This document shows positions 46,101 to 54,597 of a DNA stretch of 64,000 nucleotides, in pieces (the stretch's first letter is position 1; each line of letters begins with the position of its first letter). A model generated the notes under the pieces. The model searched no databases, was not told the DNA's origin, and worked only from the letters and a program-made list of their open reading frames with translations. Origin of the DNA: Lophius americanus (taxonomy: Eukaryota; Chordata; Actinopteri; Lophiiformes; Lophiidae); the NCBI GenBank assembly GCA_037951165.1, contig JBBDHG010000151.1:310001-374000 (forward strand), given 5' to 3'. The position numbers and the translations under genes are program-made.

Positions 46101-47524
46101 AGTTTGATAAATGTGCTTTAGAGAGATAAACTCAGAGTCCCCCACATCTCGCACAATGTCAGCTGGGATAGGCGCCAGCCCCCCGTGACCCTGAACAGGA
46201 TAAGCAGTCACGGATGATGAATGAATAATGATAGTGTTATCCCTAAATTTTACTCACTGCACCTTTAACGATAAACGATGACGGAATGATCGAGAAAAGG
46301 AAGAAAAGAACAACATCGCTCGTCAAACACCATCCACAGAATGACACGAGAAGTTAAAACCTACTTCATCTCTGGCTTTTCTCTCTTCCTCCTCCATCTT
46401 CTTCTGCCGCTCCTCTTCCTCCAGCACCTTCTTCCTATCCTCCCTCTTCCTCTTCAGCTCCTCCAGCTCGGCTTCGGACTCCTGCTGCTTCTGCCTCATC
46501 TTCTCAAACTCCTCGCTCTCCGCGTCGTCGCGGCGCCGCTTCAGCTCCTCCAGCTTGCGCTCTGCCTCCAGGCGGACGGCATCATCCTGGTCGTCCGCCG
46601 CGGATACCTCGGGGGAACGCACGCCACCGTGGCTGGAACGGACACACAAAACACGGGTCAGAGCGACAAACAACAACAATCCTGTCTGCAGAGGTAGCGT
46701 TACAGCTGGTCTCAGGTTTCATCCTGTGTTTCACTCTGGGGATTAACTCCAGGTGACAAAATCGGATCCAGAACAGGATTTTTCAAACATTCTCCTGATG
46801 CTTTAAGCAACACTTGCATTCATTTTTAGGGTCTGACAGAAAAGGATGTAACATAAACGAGCTCCTAAAGAAGGTAAAACTTACTTTCTGTATGTGGACA
46901 GATTTATCCCTCTATGCCAAACACTATGCTATTACAACATGTCGTCTTCTTTAAAAACAAGCGCTTTATCCTGAAAGTATGACATGACACGATCATGATC
47001 ACTGAGGCATCCTACGGACTTCCAGAAGTTAAATCCGGAATATCTCAAACTTTACACTCCTTAAGTCTCAGCGTCAGGCTCATTTTCTATTAACTTTTCT
47101 ATTAATTTGCAAAAACTCACAATATACCACCTGCATCAATGCGGGTGGGTATATCACACGTATAGTGCAATACATATATATATTATATATATATATATAT
47201 ATTGCACATATAGTGCACGCTTGCGACTTCTCCAATCTACGCGTGGCTTTACAACGACTGTATAAAGTTGCAAGGCTCAGAAATGTATTTATTTATATTT
47301 TAGATATTTAGCAGTATTACGGTGCAGAAATTGTATTGTTGTTTGTTTTTTCTTCTTTTCTTCTATTTATGTCCTGTCTTCTGTTTTCAATGCACCGACC
47401 CGGAACAGCACTCCTAGTTTCCTTGTTTTTCTGTACAACGTCAATAAAGCTTCTGATGTCTCATGAGTCACACTTGGTGAAAACTCAGAATTAGGCGCTT
47501 TGATTTCATGTAGCTCCAGCATCC

Positions 47525-47562
<38 letters not shown>

Positions 47563-50500
47563 CATCATTCTGGGATCAGGACCATCCTTGTTTGTGTATC
47601 ACATAATTCTTGTTTTTTTTTATTTAGATTTCATAAAGCTTTTATACAGGACCAACTGACCCACAAAGACATTCTCAAGTTCTTGTGACCTTTGACCCCT
47701 GACAAAAATCTATTTTTGTCAGACAATTTTTTTACCTGACAAAAATCTATTTTTGTCAGGTATCTTTTATTTTATTATAAGTGTGTTTTTGCGTTTTTCT
47801 ACCACTTATGAATATATTAGTTTTTGAGTGCACAGGCAAACTTTGACTGTTAAATCTTGATCGTCTTAACTGACCATTTAGTTAGTGCAGTACTTTTCCA
47901 CAGCAGTGATACCGTAAACATCCAGCAACACATCTCAGTACTGAAGTAATTGGTTGATATCGGTCTCTTAAAGCAGCATTACTTTTTTTAGTTTGGACTT
48001 CTGCATTTCATGGATCGGTTTGAAAATATTTTCAAAATAAAAGCGCGGTTTTCAAAAGAAGACTCTTGAACTGTGTTAAGGTGAGATTTGTTCAGTAAAT
48101 ATTTCAGCAGCTTTTAGTTGATGAATTAGATTTCCGTCAAGGAGGAGGGCATCTGTAGTGAAAACCTGTGCCAGCAAGAGAACGCAGAAGGAATACTCTG
48201 ATGTTGGCAAATTCCAATCAGGAACAGTCAGAAGAAGATTTTTGGAACTGATTTAGTCGTGTATTTTTTTTTTTTGAGGACAGAGAACAGACTTTCTTGA
48301 ATAATTCATTAAGTCTGGCAGTCGTCAGCGTGCCGTGAGTGGAAACCAGGGATTGACTTGTTTGGTGTGTGCTGTATTGTAGCACCTAGGGGTCCTCTCA
48401 GGTTTCCTGTGCGGCATGGGAGTCGCTTCCTCTTCATACAGCCCGCCATTCTGCTTCCCCCGCTCCTCCTCCTCTTCTTCTTCCTCGTCCTCCTCCCCGT
48501 CCTCCACGGCTCTGCCTCTTTCATTCACCTGCACAGGAACAAACGCAGGAACCGGTTAAGATGCGATTGGTTGGTAGGCTGAGTGGGCGGAGTCCGACAT
48601 GTGACATCACTGGAGGTCAAATGAGAAGAAGAATGAGAGCACACCCCAAACAAAATCACACAGAACATCCCATTACACCGCCTCCACTCCAGAATTACCT
48701 CTGAGACAGGATTAACTATCTTGGGATCAGGATGGGAGTGTCTCCATCTGTACATTGTCTCTATAATAATCACTCGGCGTCTAAGCCCAATGTAGACACT
48801 GGCGGTCAGAGCGAAACGGATTATCCACCTATAGAGGATACCAGAGTGCCCTACCGTTTTAGTGGTCCAGCACAAATGGACATTTTAAAAGAACTGTTTC
48901 GCCAAAAATGAAGTTCTTGAGACTGTTAGCAGTGGTTTACTGTGGTTTCCCCTCACACTCTATGCTAATTTCCCCCGCCGGGTTCAATATGTGCCAACAA
49001 GGCGTGGAAGAAAAAGAGAAGTGAAAGAGTCAAAATAGAACCTTTGACCACGTGTGGGGATAGGGTTAGGGTTATTTCTTTGAAGACCGTATTTTTAATC
49101 TAAAAATGTCAATATGAGGAAGTAGAAAATGTACAGTATAAATAAAATGCTTGTGTGTGTGTGTGTGTGTGCAAAGGTTTGTGAAAGGTTTTTGGAGACA
49201 AATCCTTCTCACAGACGGGGGCTAAATTCAACTCGTAACCATGGAAATTGAAAATATGCAAACAATAACAGTTCCTGAATTGCAAAAGGAAAAACTCCAG
49301 GTCTTCCGTTTTGTTACAAAATATTGAACATTTGTTTAGATTGTTTGAGATCTGCTCTACAAATTAAACCAGTTCCACTTGTAACCAGGGAAATGGAAAA
49401 AGAAACAAAAATCACCATGTCAATAGTTGTTTTTTAAACATGAGATTGAGCTTAAACATGACTGACATTTAAAATGGACATTTTATTCTGCTCCACGTTT
49501 CCTTTGTAGCGCAGGAATAAAAAGTCAAAATTAACTTCCATTTTAATTTGACATTCGTACGACTTTTACTTTCTATTTTAGGGAAAAAAATAAGCCCAAA
49601 AATATAATTTGCTCGAAAATATTTGTACTGGAAGTACCAACAGGGTTACACAGCAATCAGCCATAACATTTAAACCCCCCAATGCCCCAATCTACTAGTC
49701 AAAACAGCTCCGTGATCCGTTCCATGTTTCCTGACATGTTTCTGTGAACTATTATGGACTTTTTGTAACTCTGCTGTCTGCTCAGACGACGCGGGTTTAG
49801 CCTTCGCTCCCCACATGCATCAATGAGCCTTGGGTTCTGTGACTGTTGGCCTTCCTTAGATCAATTTGGTAGGCATTAGCTACTGTGGACCAACAAGAGC
49901 CGCAGTTCTGGAGTTGCAGTTCCTGCTTCCAAGTGTAATAGTGTAATAAATTCCTCACTTCCCTAATAGATCTAATTCAGTGACAAGTACCGACCTCTCA
50001 GGATGATGGATGTTATTCTGACTTCATGTGTTAGTGGTTATAATGTTATGGCGGATCAGTGTAATTGCTCAGAGATGAAACCCACTCCAAATGACATGAT
50101 GTTCCCCTGCCAGTGAGATTTTCGGAGTGGAGCCACAGTGTAACACAGATGTTGCTGCTCTAATGGCTGGGAGGTGGAGGACATGCAGTTGGTGAACACT
50201 CCGTAGGGCGAAGTGTTGGACCACAACTTCCCCTCATGTGAACACAAAACGCTGGTTACCACCAGTTTGCAAACCGTGAAAAACCACACCGTGACGACAC
50301 AAGGTATCTGGGTAAATTCAGCGTCTGGCCCCCACACAAGCCGAGAGGAGGGAATTTTTCCCCGGTTCCCTCTTTGAAAGAGTTCTGCCCCTCAAAGAGG
50401 AACCCAGACGCCGAAGTCACCCAGGGGAGAATGTCTGTGGCGTGCATCACACCTCTACTGAAGATCTTACCACATGTTTGATACCTCCTTATCCTGAAAG

Positions 50501-53500
50501 AGCAGTATCTCAGCTACCTCATTGTCCTCTTCACTGTCATTTCTGAGTGTCCTAGACCTGTAATCTACATCATCCTCAGGTACCTCTTCATCCTCTGTCT
50601 GCTTTGAGCTTTGACTGACTACTGAAGCGTCAGGAGGTTCCTATGACAAAAGGTTTTGACCGGTCCTTTGAAAGATAGATCAGTGAATGAGAGTCAGGAC
50701 GTGCATTGAGATGAGTCGATAAATCAACAAGCATACCTTGTTTGGAATTTTAGGTTCTTCGATTGACGCCTACAGAAACGAGCATCACATTTGCAGGAAA
50801 TATTAGCGACAGAAATACAAGAACTGGCTCAAACACGTCAAGGATGACTCACCTGTTCTCTCAAGTAAGACCTTCTTGGTTGGTCCTCCAACACCTCTTC
50901 ATGCTCCTCCTCTTCTTCTTCACCCTCCTGTGCTTCCTCTGCTCCCTCCGGAGCAGTTTCCTCCACCTCCCTGGCCTCCTCGCCCTGCTTCTCCTCTCTC
51001 CTTGAGCTGTACGCCTCCTCTTCGTCCTCTTGGTCACGGAAGCGACCCCGACGCCAGGAGGATGGCCTCTCCTCCTCTGCGTTTTTTGTCACCGCGGCGA
51101 TGCCGTCGTCGCTCTCGGTCACGGTGGGGTCAAGCTGCTTCTGCCTCTCCAGCGCCTCCTGCATGCGCCTCTGCCGTCTCTCCTCACGTTTGGCCATGCG
51201 CTCCTGCAGGGCTTGGTCGTCGTCGTCGACGCCATAAGGCCTGGTGGCAGTCTCTGTCACACTAAGAGGGAGGAGACACCACATGAAAACGATGAAGCCC
51301 AAAGGTCAGAGAACAGGATGTCGGCTATGGGCAGGGAAAAGGAGTATGTAATATTATCTCTGTTACCTCCTTTGCAGAGATGTTAGAGGAGTGACAGACA
51401 TTTTATTTCAGAATGTACGTTGATTAAAATAGAACGTAGAAAAGCATTTTTCTTTTGAATGGAAATTAAATATGTTGACCTTTAAGGTTTATAAAGTCTA
51501 TTTAATGTATTCATTGATTTACTCATATCACCAAATCCAATCAAATTCAAGTATTTTACGTTCTTTCTACAACATATAGTAATAAATGCCACTAAGTGTG
51601 ACTAATTAATTACAAAGCATGGATTTAAACATCTAGAGAAAAGAGTATGTTGTGTCACATGGTGGTCTGTTACATCTTGATATTTCTGCTCCTACGTTGG
51701 TCATTCATTCATTGTTCAGTCCTTTCAGACATGTTTCAGTTTCAAATACTCATTTTCATTGTGAGCCATTGTCTGGTTTGGACGTGAGTAATCAACTGGC
51801 AGGAGGTTGATGCTGAACGAGCATGAGCTCTGACAGAAAAGTCAAAATTCCACTAACTAAAGCATCTGCCCCGTAGAGTTTTTTTTGGAAAACGTCAGGC
51901 TTTGGTTCTTACAGTGACTCACCCCCGACCACCGACACCAAGAGAAATCTGCTAAAAGAGCATTAATACTCTCGAAAAAACTTCCCAGGGTTGCAAAAAA
52001 GGCTAGAGATTAAATACTGTGGAAAAAAAAGTCAATATGTGAAGAAAGCTGACAATTGCCTGTATTGACAGTCCCTCACCACAAAAATGCTTTTAGAAAG
52101 ATCTACTGGTCAGGAATTCAAATAAACCGATTTCCAGAAGATGTGTCTTGGACTCGATGCTTGGAGTTTAGTCTTAATCCTTGAATCAATACCTCTTTTG
52201 TACACACTAACCCGGATATCTGCTATACCTAACTTTCTAAAATCTACCGAACATAAACAAGCCTGAGGGTGTCTGGCAATCTATCCATCGGCAGTTGAGA
52301 CATTTCACTACAAACCACAAAAGCGATTGTGGTGGTGCTCCGGGAAAATCCGGCAATCCATCCCAGACTTGTTATACTAAAGGGCCGGCCAGCTGACCGA
52401 CTGAGAACTGTGTATTTATTGTACATCTCTTTCAATCCACCAACTTTACATTCTCCCGACAGCATGAGTCATAATATTCTGACCCTAAAGTCTGGCAAAT
52501 ATTATAAGTGACTCGACACAATCAACAATGGCCCGTCGACACCCGGTCCTGTCTCAGCAGTCTGCTGTACAATCCTCTGGCACAGGATGCATCTCTGAGC
52601 TCACCGAGAGAAAACGCTCCTCACCACAAAGGAGTGTCTGTGTTCCTGGATGTCTTAGCAACCCACCGCTTCCACTGTGGCCAAGACAATTAATCTCATA
52701 GCCTTGAAGTATTTGGAAATTAATATTTAGCCCATTTCGCTCTTATGGCAGGATATCTGAAGGTGCGAGGCCATGAGTTGGTTGTCATTCTGAAAGCGGT
52801 AGAAAATGTGGGTTCAAGTATTACACTGGTGGAAAGGAATAATGGCTTGAAAGCCACTTCACTGTGGTTCAGGAGGTAAAGTGGGTCATCCACTAATTGG
52901 AAGGTTGGGAGTTTGATCCCTTGCTCCAGCTGCATGGATAAGTATCCTTTGGGGAAAGTACTGAACCCCAAAACGCTCCTGACGGCTGTTCCACTGGTGT
53001 GTGAGTCTGAGTCTCAATGGAAATACTCAGGAGATCAGCAGCAGTGCCTTGGACAATTCCATCATCTATAATCGTCTTATTCAGTGAATTCTTGTCATAA
53101 TTAGCATATCAAGTCTGAGTTATGACCCAAAATGTGTGCCCCGAGGTTACAGTGACTTTGAACTTTGACCAACAAGCTCTAACGAGTTCTTTCAAGTGGA
53201 TGTTTGTGCCAAATTTGAAGAAAATTACCTCATGCCATTCCAGTGATATTGCATTCATGAGCGTGGGAAATATATGAGGTCATACTGACCCCTGAACACC
53301 CAAATCAAGTTCAACATAAAGTCCACATGGAGATATCGGCCAAAGTTCAAGAAATTCCCTCAAGCAGTTCAAGAAACATTGTGTTTGTGAACAGGGGGAG
53401 ATGGAAGTGTGGTCACAGTGGTCATGACCTTTGACCACCAAAGTTTGATCAGTTCATCCTGAAAACCAAGTTTTAAGTGGAGAGTGTGTGGACAACTTGG

Positions 53501-54597
53501 ACACCCAAAATCTACTGCCTGAAACGCACGCAAACGGGAGCGTCATCGAGTAGCCATAAAGGGAGCAAAATAAGATCAAGAAATGTGCCTGAGCCCAAAT
53601 TCTTTGAACAAGTCCTCCACAGTGAGTGAAGATTTTCATGTTTTGCAAGATGAAACAGTGGTCTCCTGTCAGAGAAATACAATCCAAACTACGATAAACC
53701 AATCAGCTAACGCCGTTGTCAGGCTATTTCCAAAACAGCTGCTGCTTCAACATCAACGCCCTGTTACCTGGAACCGTTCCATTTCAGCATCCGACCCTGA
53801 CATTGGGCCAGCAAATGCGATAACATCCAGAAACTGAAAGAAAATGACTAAACAATTTCACAAAAAACTAAGGTTGAAAAAAAGAGGACATTTATTACTG
53901 TGGCCCCAAAACCCATCCTTTCAGCACGTTTCCCAGAAACACTACTGTTAAACCTACAAACAAACACAGAGACACAGGTGACAACATAACCTCAGAGGTG
54001 GAGGCAATAAATGATCCACCGTGTCTATTGGATTCACTTATTTTTTTCATAGGAGTTAGTCTGCCCTGTATGTTACAGTAACAGGACTATGAGTTTGCGC
54101 CCCAACCGTATCCTTGAGCTTTGGGCAGCCATGACCTTGTCGCCAGTTCACCAGTTGTCGTTCCCGAGACCACCTTTAGGGAAGTTAATCCCCTTTGCAA
54201 ACCAGGAACATCCAACCAGACCGGCTGCCTTGTGTGTTCCAGCCACTAACATGGGCTAAGACAACGAGACCATCCGAATGAAGTGGTCATAATTTTATGG
54301 CTGATCATAGAAAAGGGATCAATGCTGGGCAGGATGAAATAACAGTGAGAGTCGTTCCTCTTTCCTGTTTGTCCCGTTTGCCTCTTTAGATGGACGGAAG
54401 TCCACTCCTCTCTATTTCTACGTCAGACTGAATCCATGATTCATTTCTCTTTAGCTCACCTGTGGCTGTTGGTCATAACCAGATTGTCTGGCTGTCCGCT
54501 GGTCTCCTCACTCTCCCTGTTTATCAACCTCTCCTGGCGTGCCCTGCGCCTCCTCTCACGGGCCGCCTCCTCATCATCATCATCATTCCTCGCCAAC
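34191..54597 (-). CDS. cald1: Caldesmon (actin/tropomyosin/calmodulin/myosin-binding regulator), 12 exons, first exon outside the window
   Basis: Caldesmon binds actin and tropomyosin, inhibits actomyosin ATPase and is released by Ca-calmodulin or phosphorylation; it acts in smooth muscle and in non-muscle stress fibres. Exons 5' to 3': 54460-54597, 50853-51261, 50737-50769, 50518-50640, 48386-48528, 46365-46632, 42413-42550, 37852-37895, 37621-37699, 36507-36650, 36278-36373, 34191-34259. Phases agree throughout, giving about 561 residues, close to light caldesmon. Landmarks in order: DEEAARERRRRARQERL; KREERRQRRMQEALERQK (myosin-binding end); a long Glu-rich linker; LEELKRRRDDAESEEFEKM (tropomyosin-binding coiled coil); GERAEFLNKS; VSKIDNRLEQYTSA; IKSMWEKGNVFSSP; GRINDWLNKTPE; NKRSLWENKG and SPTK. 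LSP1 shares the C-terminal blocks but lacks this central helix and the MWEKGNVFSSP match, so caldesmon is the better call. The gene is upstream of, and co-oriented with, troponin T. Confidence 0.95.
36278..36373 (-). CDS. cald1: Caldesmon exon with the NxWLxKTP calmodulin-binding motif
   Basis: This 96-bp phase-0 exon lies between CTATCCAAACAG and GTAAGTCC. It reads EAAVIKTGVAGRINDWLNKT then PESGKTPGGRPA. It corresponds to human ETAGLKVGVSSRINEWLTKT. The open frame is short, so it is easily overlooked. With it the full C-terminal calmodulin-binding region is present. Confidence 0.93.
36507..36650 (-). CDS. cald1: Caldesmon exon with calmodulin-binding site A (SMWEKGNVFSSP)
   Basis: This 144-bp phase-0 exon lies between TTGTCCCAG and GTAAAAGC. 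It contains DLPMVTDNIRSIKSMWEKGN then VFSSPGSGGSAFK. MWEKGNVFSS is the Trp-centred calmodulin and actin contact of caldesmon. Confidence 0.97.
36784..37560 (-). mobile_element. Tc1-like transposon, internally deleted, both ends present
   Basis: The left end is CACTCATCAGTCATAACATT and the right end is GGTAGTTATAATGTTATGGC. The minus strand keeps parts of a transposase-derived sequence in order (antisense words such as CATTCCTGAACCGTTTCTGC, CCATCAGGGATAACTG, GGCAGGACCCAAGTTTTCCC). It has many frame breaks and is the longest relic of this family in the window. It lies in a caldesmon intron. Confidence 0.85.
37621..37699 (-). CDS. cald1: Caldesmon exon (VSKIDNRLEQYTSA)
   Basis: This 79-bp exon follows GGCCCAG and ends at GTTAGCG. 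It reads SAVKTSHSPVVSKIDNRLEQ then YTSAAQ. The V-S-K-I-D-x-R-L-E-Q-Y-T-S-A block is shared by caldesmon and, more loosely, LSP1. Confidence 0.95.
37852..37895 (-). CDS. cald1: Caldesmon exon (GERAEFLNKSAQK)
   Basis: This 44-bp exon lies between TTCCACAG and GTGAAAGC and reads IGERAEFLNKSAQK plus two bases. It matches IEERAEFLNKSVQK of mammalian caldesmon almost exactly. Confidence 0.95.
38455..38640 (+). mobile_element. L2-type LINE reverse-transcriptase fragment
   Basis: The plus frame reads CGVPQGTILGPLLF then MLPLG, the conserved block before the catalytic YxDD of LINE reverse transcriptase. It is truncated on both sides. A sister fragment is at 58190-58300. Confidence 0.75.
39859..39881. 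repeat. GC-rich inverted repeat, 9-bp arms
   Basis: CGGCGGGTC, a GAGTT loop, then GACCCGCCG. A perfect stem with a 5-base loop, isolated in an AT-rich intron. Confidence 0.85.
40056..40110 (+). repeat. CA dinucleotide microsatellite
   Basis: About 27 uninterrupted CA pairs. Confidence 0.95.
42413..42550 (-). CDS. cald1: Caldesmon exon (EEIERRRAEAAEKR...PRGSSLK)
   Basis: This 138-bp phase-0 exon lies between TCCACCAG and GTCAGTAA. It reads EEKRKMKEEIERRRAEAAEK then RNKVDDILDEEDRPFKCVSP and RGSSLK. The human protein has KEEIERRRAEAAEKRQK and PFKCFTPKGSSLK here. Confidence 0.97.
42785..42850 (+). repeat. L2/CR1-type LINE 3' tail
   Basis: GTTTAGCACTCACACAAGTG followed by AAATTAAATGTATTATTATT and a T/A-rich end resembles the tail at 6300-6400. 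Confidence 0.45.
43168..43708 (-). mobile_element. Tc1-like transposon relic
   Basis: It starts GTGGATCACAGCCGGATCAT and ends GTGGTTATAATGCGTGCTTA then TCAGTGTA. The interior retains antisense words close to the 3' part of the element (GACCTCTGAAGCTGGTATCT, GTTAGCAGCAGAACC). Minus orientation, internally deleted. Confidence 0.75.
44572..44995 (+). mobile_element. Tc1-like transposon relic
   Basis: The left end is CACCGGTCAGCCATAACATT and the right end is GGTGGTTTTAATGTTATGGC. Inside, in plus orientation, are GATAAGGGCCAAACTGCCAA and GTTAATGCTGGTTCTGATAG, from the DNA-binding half of the transposase. The second half is deleted. Confidence 0.82.
45470..45540 (+). repeat. L2/CR1-type LINE 3' tail
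   Basis: TAGCACGTTGAGATTTGACC followed by TAAATAAAATGTATTATCATT matches the family tail at 6300-6400. Confidence 0.55.
46140..46235 (-). repeat. Common teleost interspersed repeat fragment
   Basis: CAGCTGGGATAGGCGCCAGC then CCCCCGTGACCCTGAACAGG and ATAAGC is the opposite-strand copy of the repeat at 2230-2312. Confidence 0.6.
46365..46632 (-). CDS. cald1: Caldesmon tropomyosin-binding coiled-coil exon
   Basis: This 268-bp exon lies between CGTTCCAG and GTAGGTTT. It carries LEAERKLEELKRRRDDAES, EEFEKMRQKQQESEAELEEL and KRKREDRKKVLEEEE. These match the caldesmon block with LEELRRRR, SEEFEKLKQKQQEA and RKVLEEEE, the helix shared in style with troponin T. Confidence 0.97.
47150..47212. repeat. 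TA-rich palindrome
   Basis: CACGTATAGTGCAATACATA, a TA run, then TATTGCACATATAGTGCACG. The flanks are complementary (TAGTGCAATA / TATTGCACATA), so the segment can fold back on itself. Confidence 0.6.
47524..47562 (+). repeat. GTT trinucleotide repeat
   Basis: About 13 GTT units in a caldesmon intron. The leucine-run frame across it is an artefact. Confidence 0.9.
48145..48235 (+). repeat. Degraded copy of the GGCATCC...AGAAGAA repeat
   Basis: AGGGCATCTGTAGTGAAAAC followed by CTGTGCCAG, and later GGAACAGTCAGAAGAAGA, align with the copy at 20180-20325. Confidence 0.5.
48386..48528 (-). CDS. cald1: Caldesmon Glu-rich linker exon
   Basis: This 143-bp exon lies between CTGTGCAG and GTGCTACA. 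It starts in phase 0 and ends with two bases that join the next exon as Ser. It reads VNERGRAVEDGEEDEE, a Glu run, then RGKQNGGLYEEEATPMPHRK. It is poorly conserved in sequence but correct in phase and position. Confidence 0.85.
49648..50063 (-). mobile_element. Tc1-like transposon relic
   Basis: The left end is CAGCAATCAGCCATAACATT and the right end is GTGGTTATAATGTTATGGCG then GATCAGTGTA. Interior antisense words include TTCGCTCCCCACATGCATCA and ATGAGCCTTGGGTTC. Internally deleted, minus orientation, in a caldesmon intron. Confidence 0.82.
50518..50640 (-). CDS. cald1: Caldesmon acidic linker exon
   Basis: This 123-bp phase-0 exon starts after GTCATAG and reads EPPDASVVSQSSKQTEDEE then VPEDDVDYRSRTLRNDSEED. 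The donor at 50512-50517 (GTAGCT) is one choice. A second in-phase donor (GTATCA) would extend the exon to 50485 and add VAEILLFQDKE. Confidence 0.75.
50737..50769 (-). CDS. cald1: Caldesmon small exon (33 bp)
   Basis: This 33-bp phase-0 exon lies between TTCTGTAG and GTATGC and reads ASIEEPKIPNK. It sits between two clear cald1 exons in the right phase and may be spliced alternatively. Too short for a homology call on its own. Confidence 0.65.
50853..51261 (-). CDS. cald1: Caldesmon large N-terminal exon
   Basis: This 409-bp exon lies between CCTCTTAG and GTGAGTCA and joins the previous exon in phase 2. It contains VDDDDQALQERMAKREERR and QRRMQEALERQKQLDPTVT, matching the caldesmon helix before the central region. 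A very acidic stretch follows (EEVEETAPEGAEEAQEG, a Glu run, HEEVLEDQ). An antisense open frame of similar length is a shadow. Confidence 0.95.
52860..53005 (+). mobile_element. tRNA-derived SINE
   Basis: TGTGGTTCAGGAGGTAAAGT resembles a Pol III A box and GGTTGGGAGTTTGATCCC a B box, about 35 bp apart as in tRNA genes. The downstream body (CTGAACCCCAAAACGCTCCT then GACGGCTGTTCCACTGGTGT) is a known fish SINE body. It cannot fold as a working tRNA. Confidence 0.65.
53120..53560 (+). repeat. Interspersed repeat with internal near-duplication
   Basis: TTTGACCACCAAAGTTTGAT then CAGTTCATCCTGA, and GTGCCAAATTTGAAGAAA, are standard phrases of an abundant fish repeat. Related phrases occur at least twice within the segment. 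No protein frame. Confidence 0.55.
54095..54310 (-). mobile_element. Tc1-like transposon relic, one end only
   Basis: It ends AGTGGTCATAATTTTATGGC then TGATCATA, and contains CCATGACCTTGTCGCCAGTT followed by CACCAG from the antisense transposase. The left inverted repeat is missing. It lies just downstream of the first caldesmon exon seen. Confidence 0.72.
54460..54597 (-). CDS. cald1: Caldesmon N-terminal exon (DDDEEAARERRRRARQERL)
   Basis: This 138-bp exon lies between CTCCGTCAG and GTGAGCTA. It reads LARNDDDDDEEAARERRRR then ARQERLINRESEETSG. The DDDEEAARERRRRARQERL block matches the second coding exon of caldesmon. It starts one base into a codon, so an upstream coding exon is required; I find none up to 64000. 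Confidence 0.94.

Noticed and set aside
46341..46697. 118-codon plus frame, leucine-rich
   Set aside because: Antisense of the caldesmon coiled-coil exon at 46365-46632.
49060..49080. Telomere-like TAGGGTTAGGGTTA
   Set aside because: Only about two units; too short to indicate an interstitial telomere.
50876..51386. 129- and 118-codon plus frames
   Set aside because: Antisense of the caldesmon exon at 50853-51261.
52860..52925. tRNA gene
   Set aside because: A and B boxes are recognisable but the sequence cannot fold into a cloverleaf and continues into a SINE body.
34191..54597. LSP1 as the identity of the second gene
   Set aside because: LSP1 is the usual neighbour of TNNT3, but the exons here match caldesmon in the N-terminal RRRRARQERL block, the central coiled coil and MWEKGNVFSSP; LSP1 lacks these or matches them less well.
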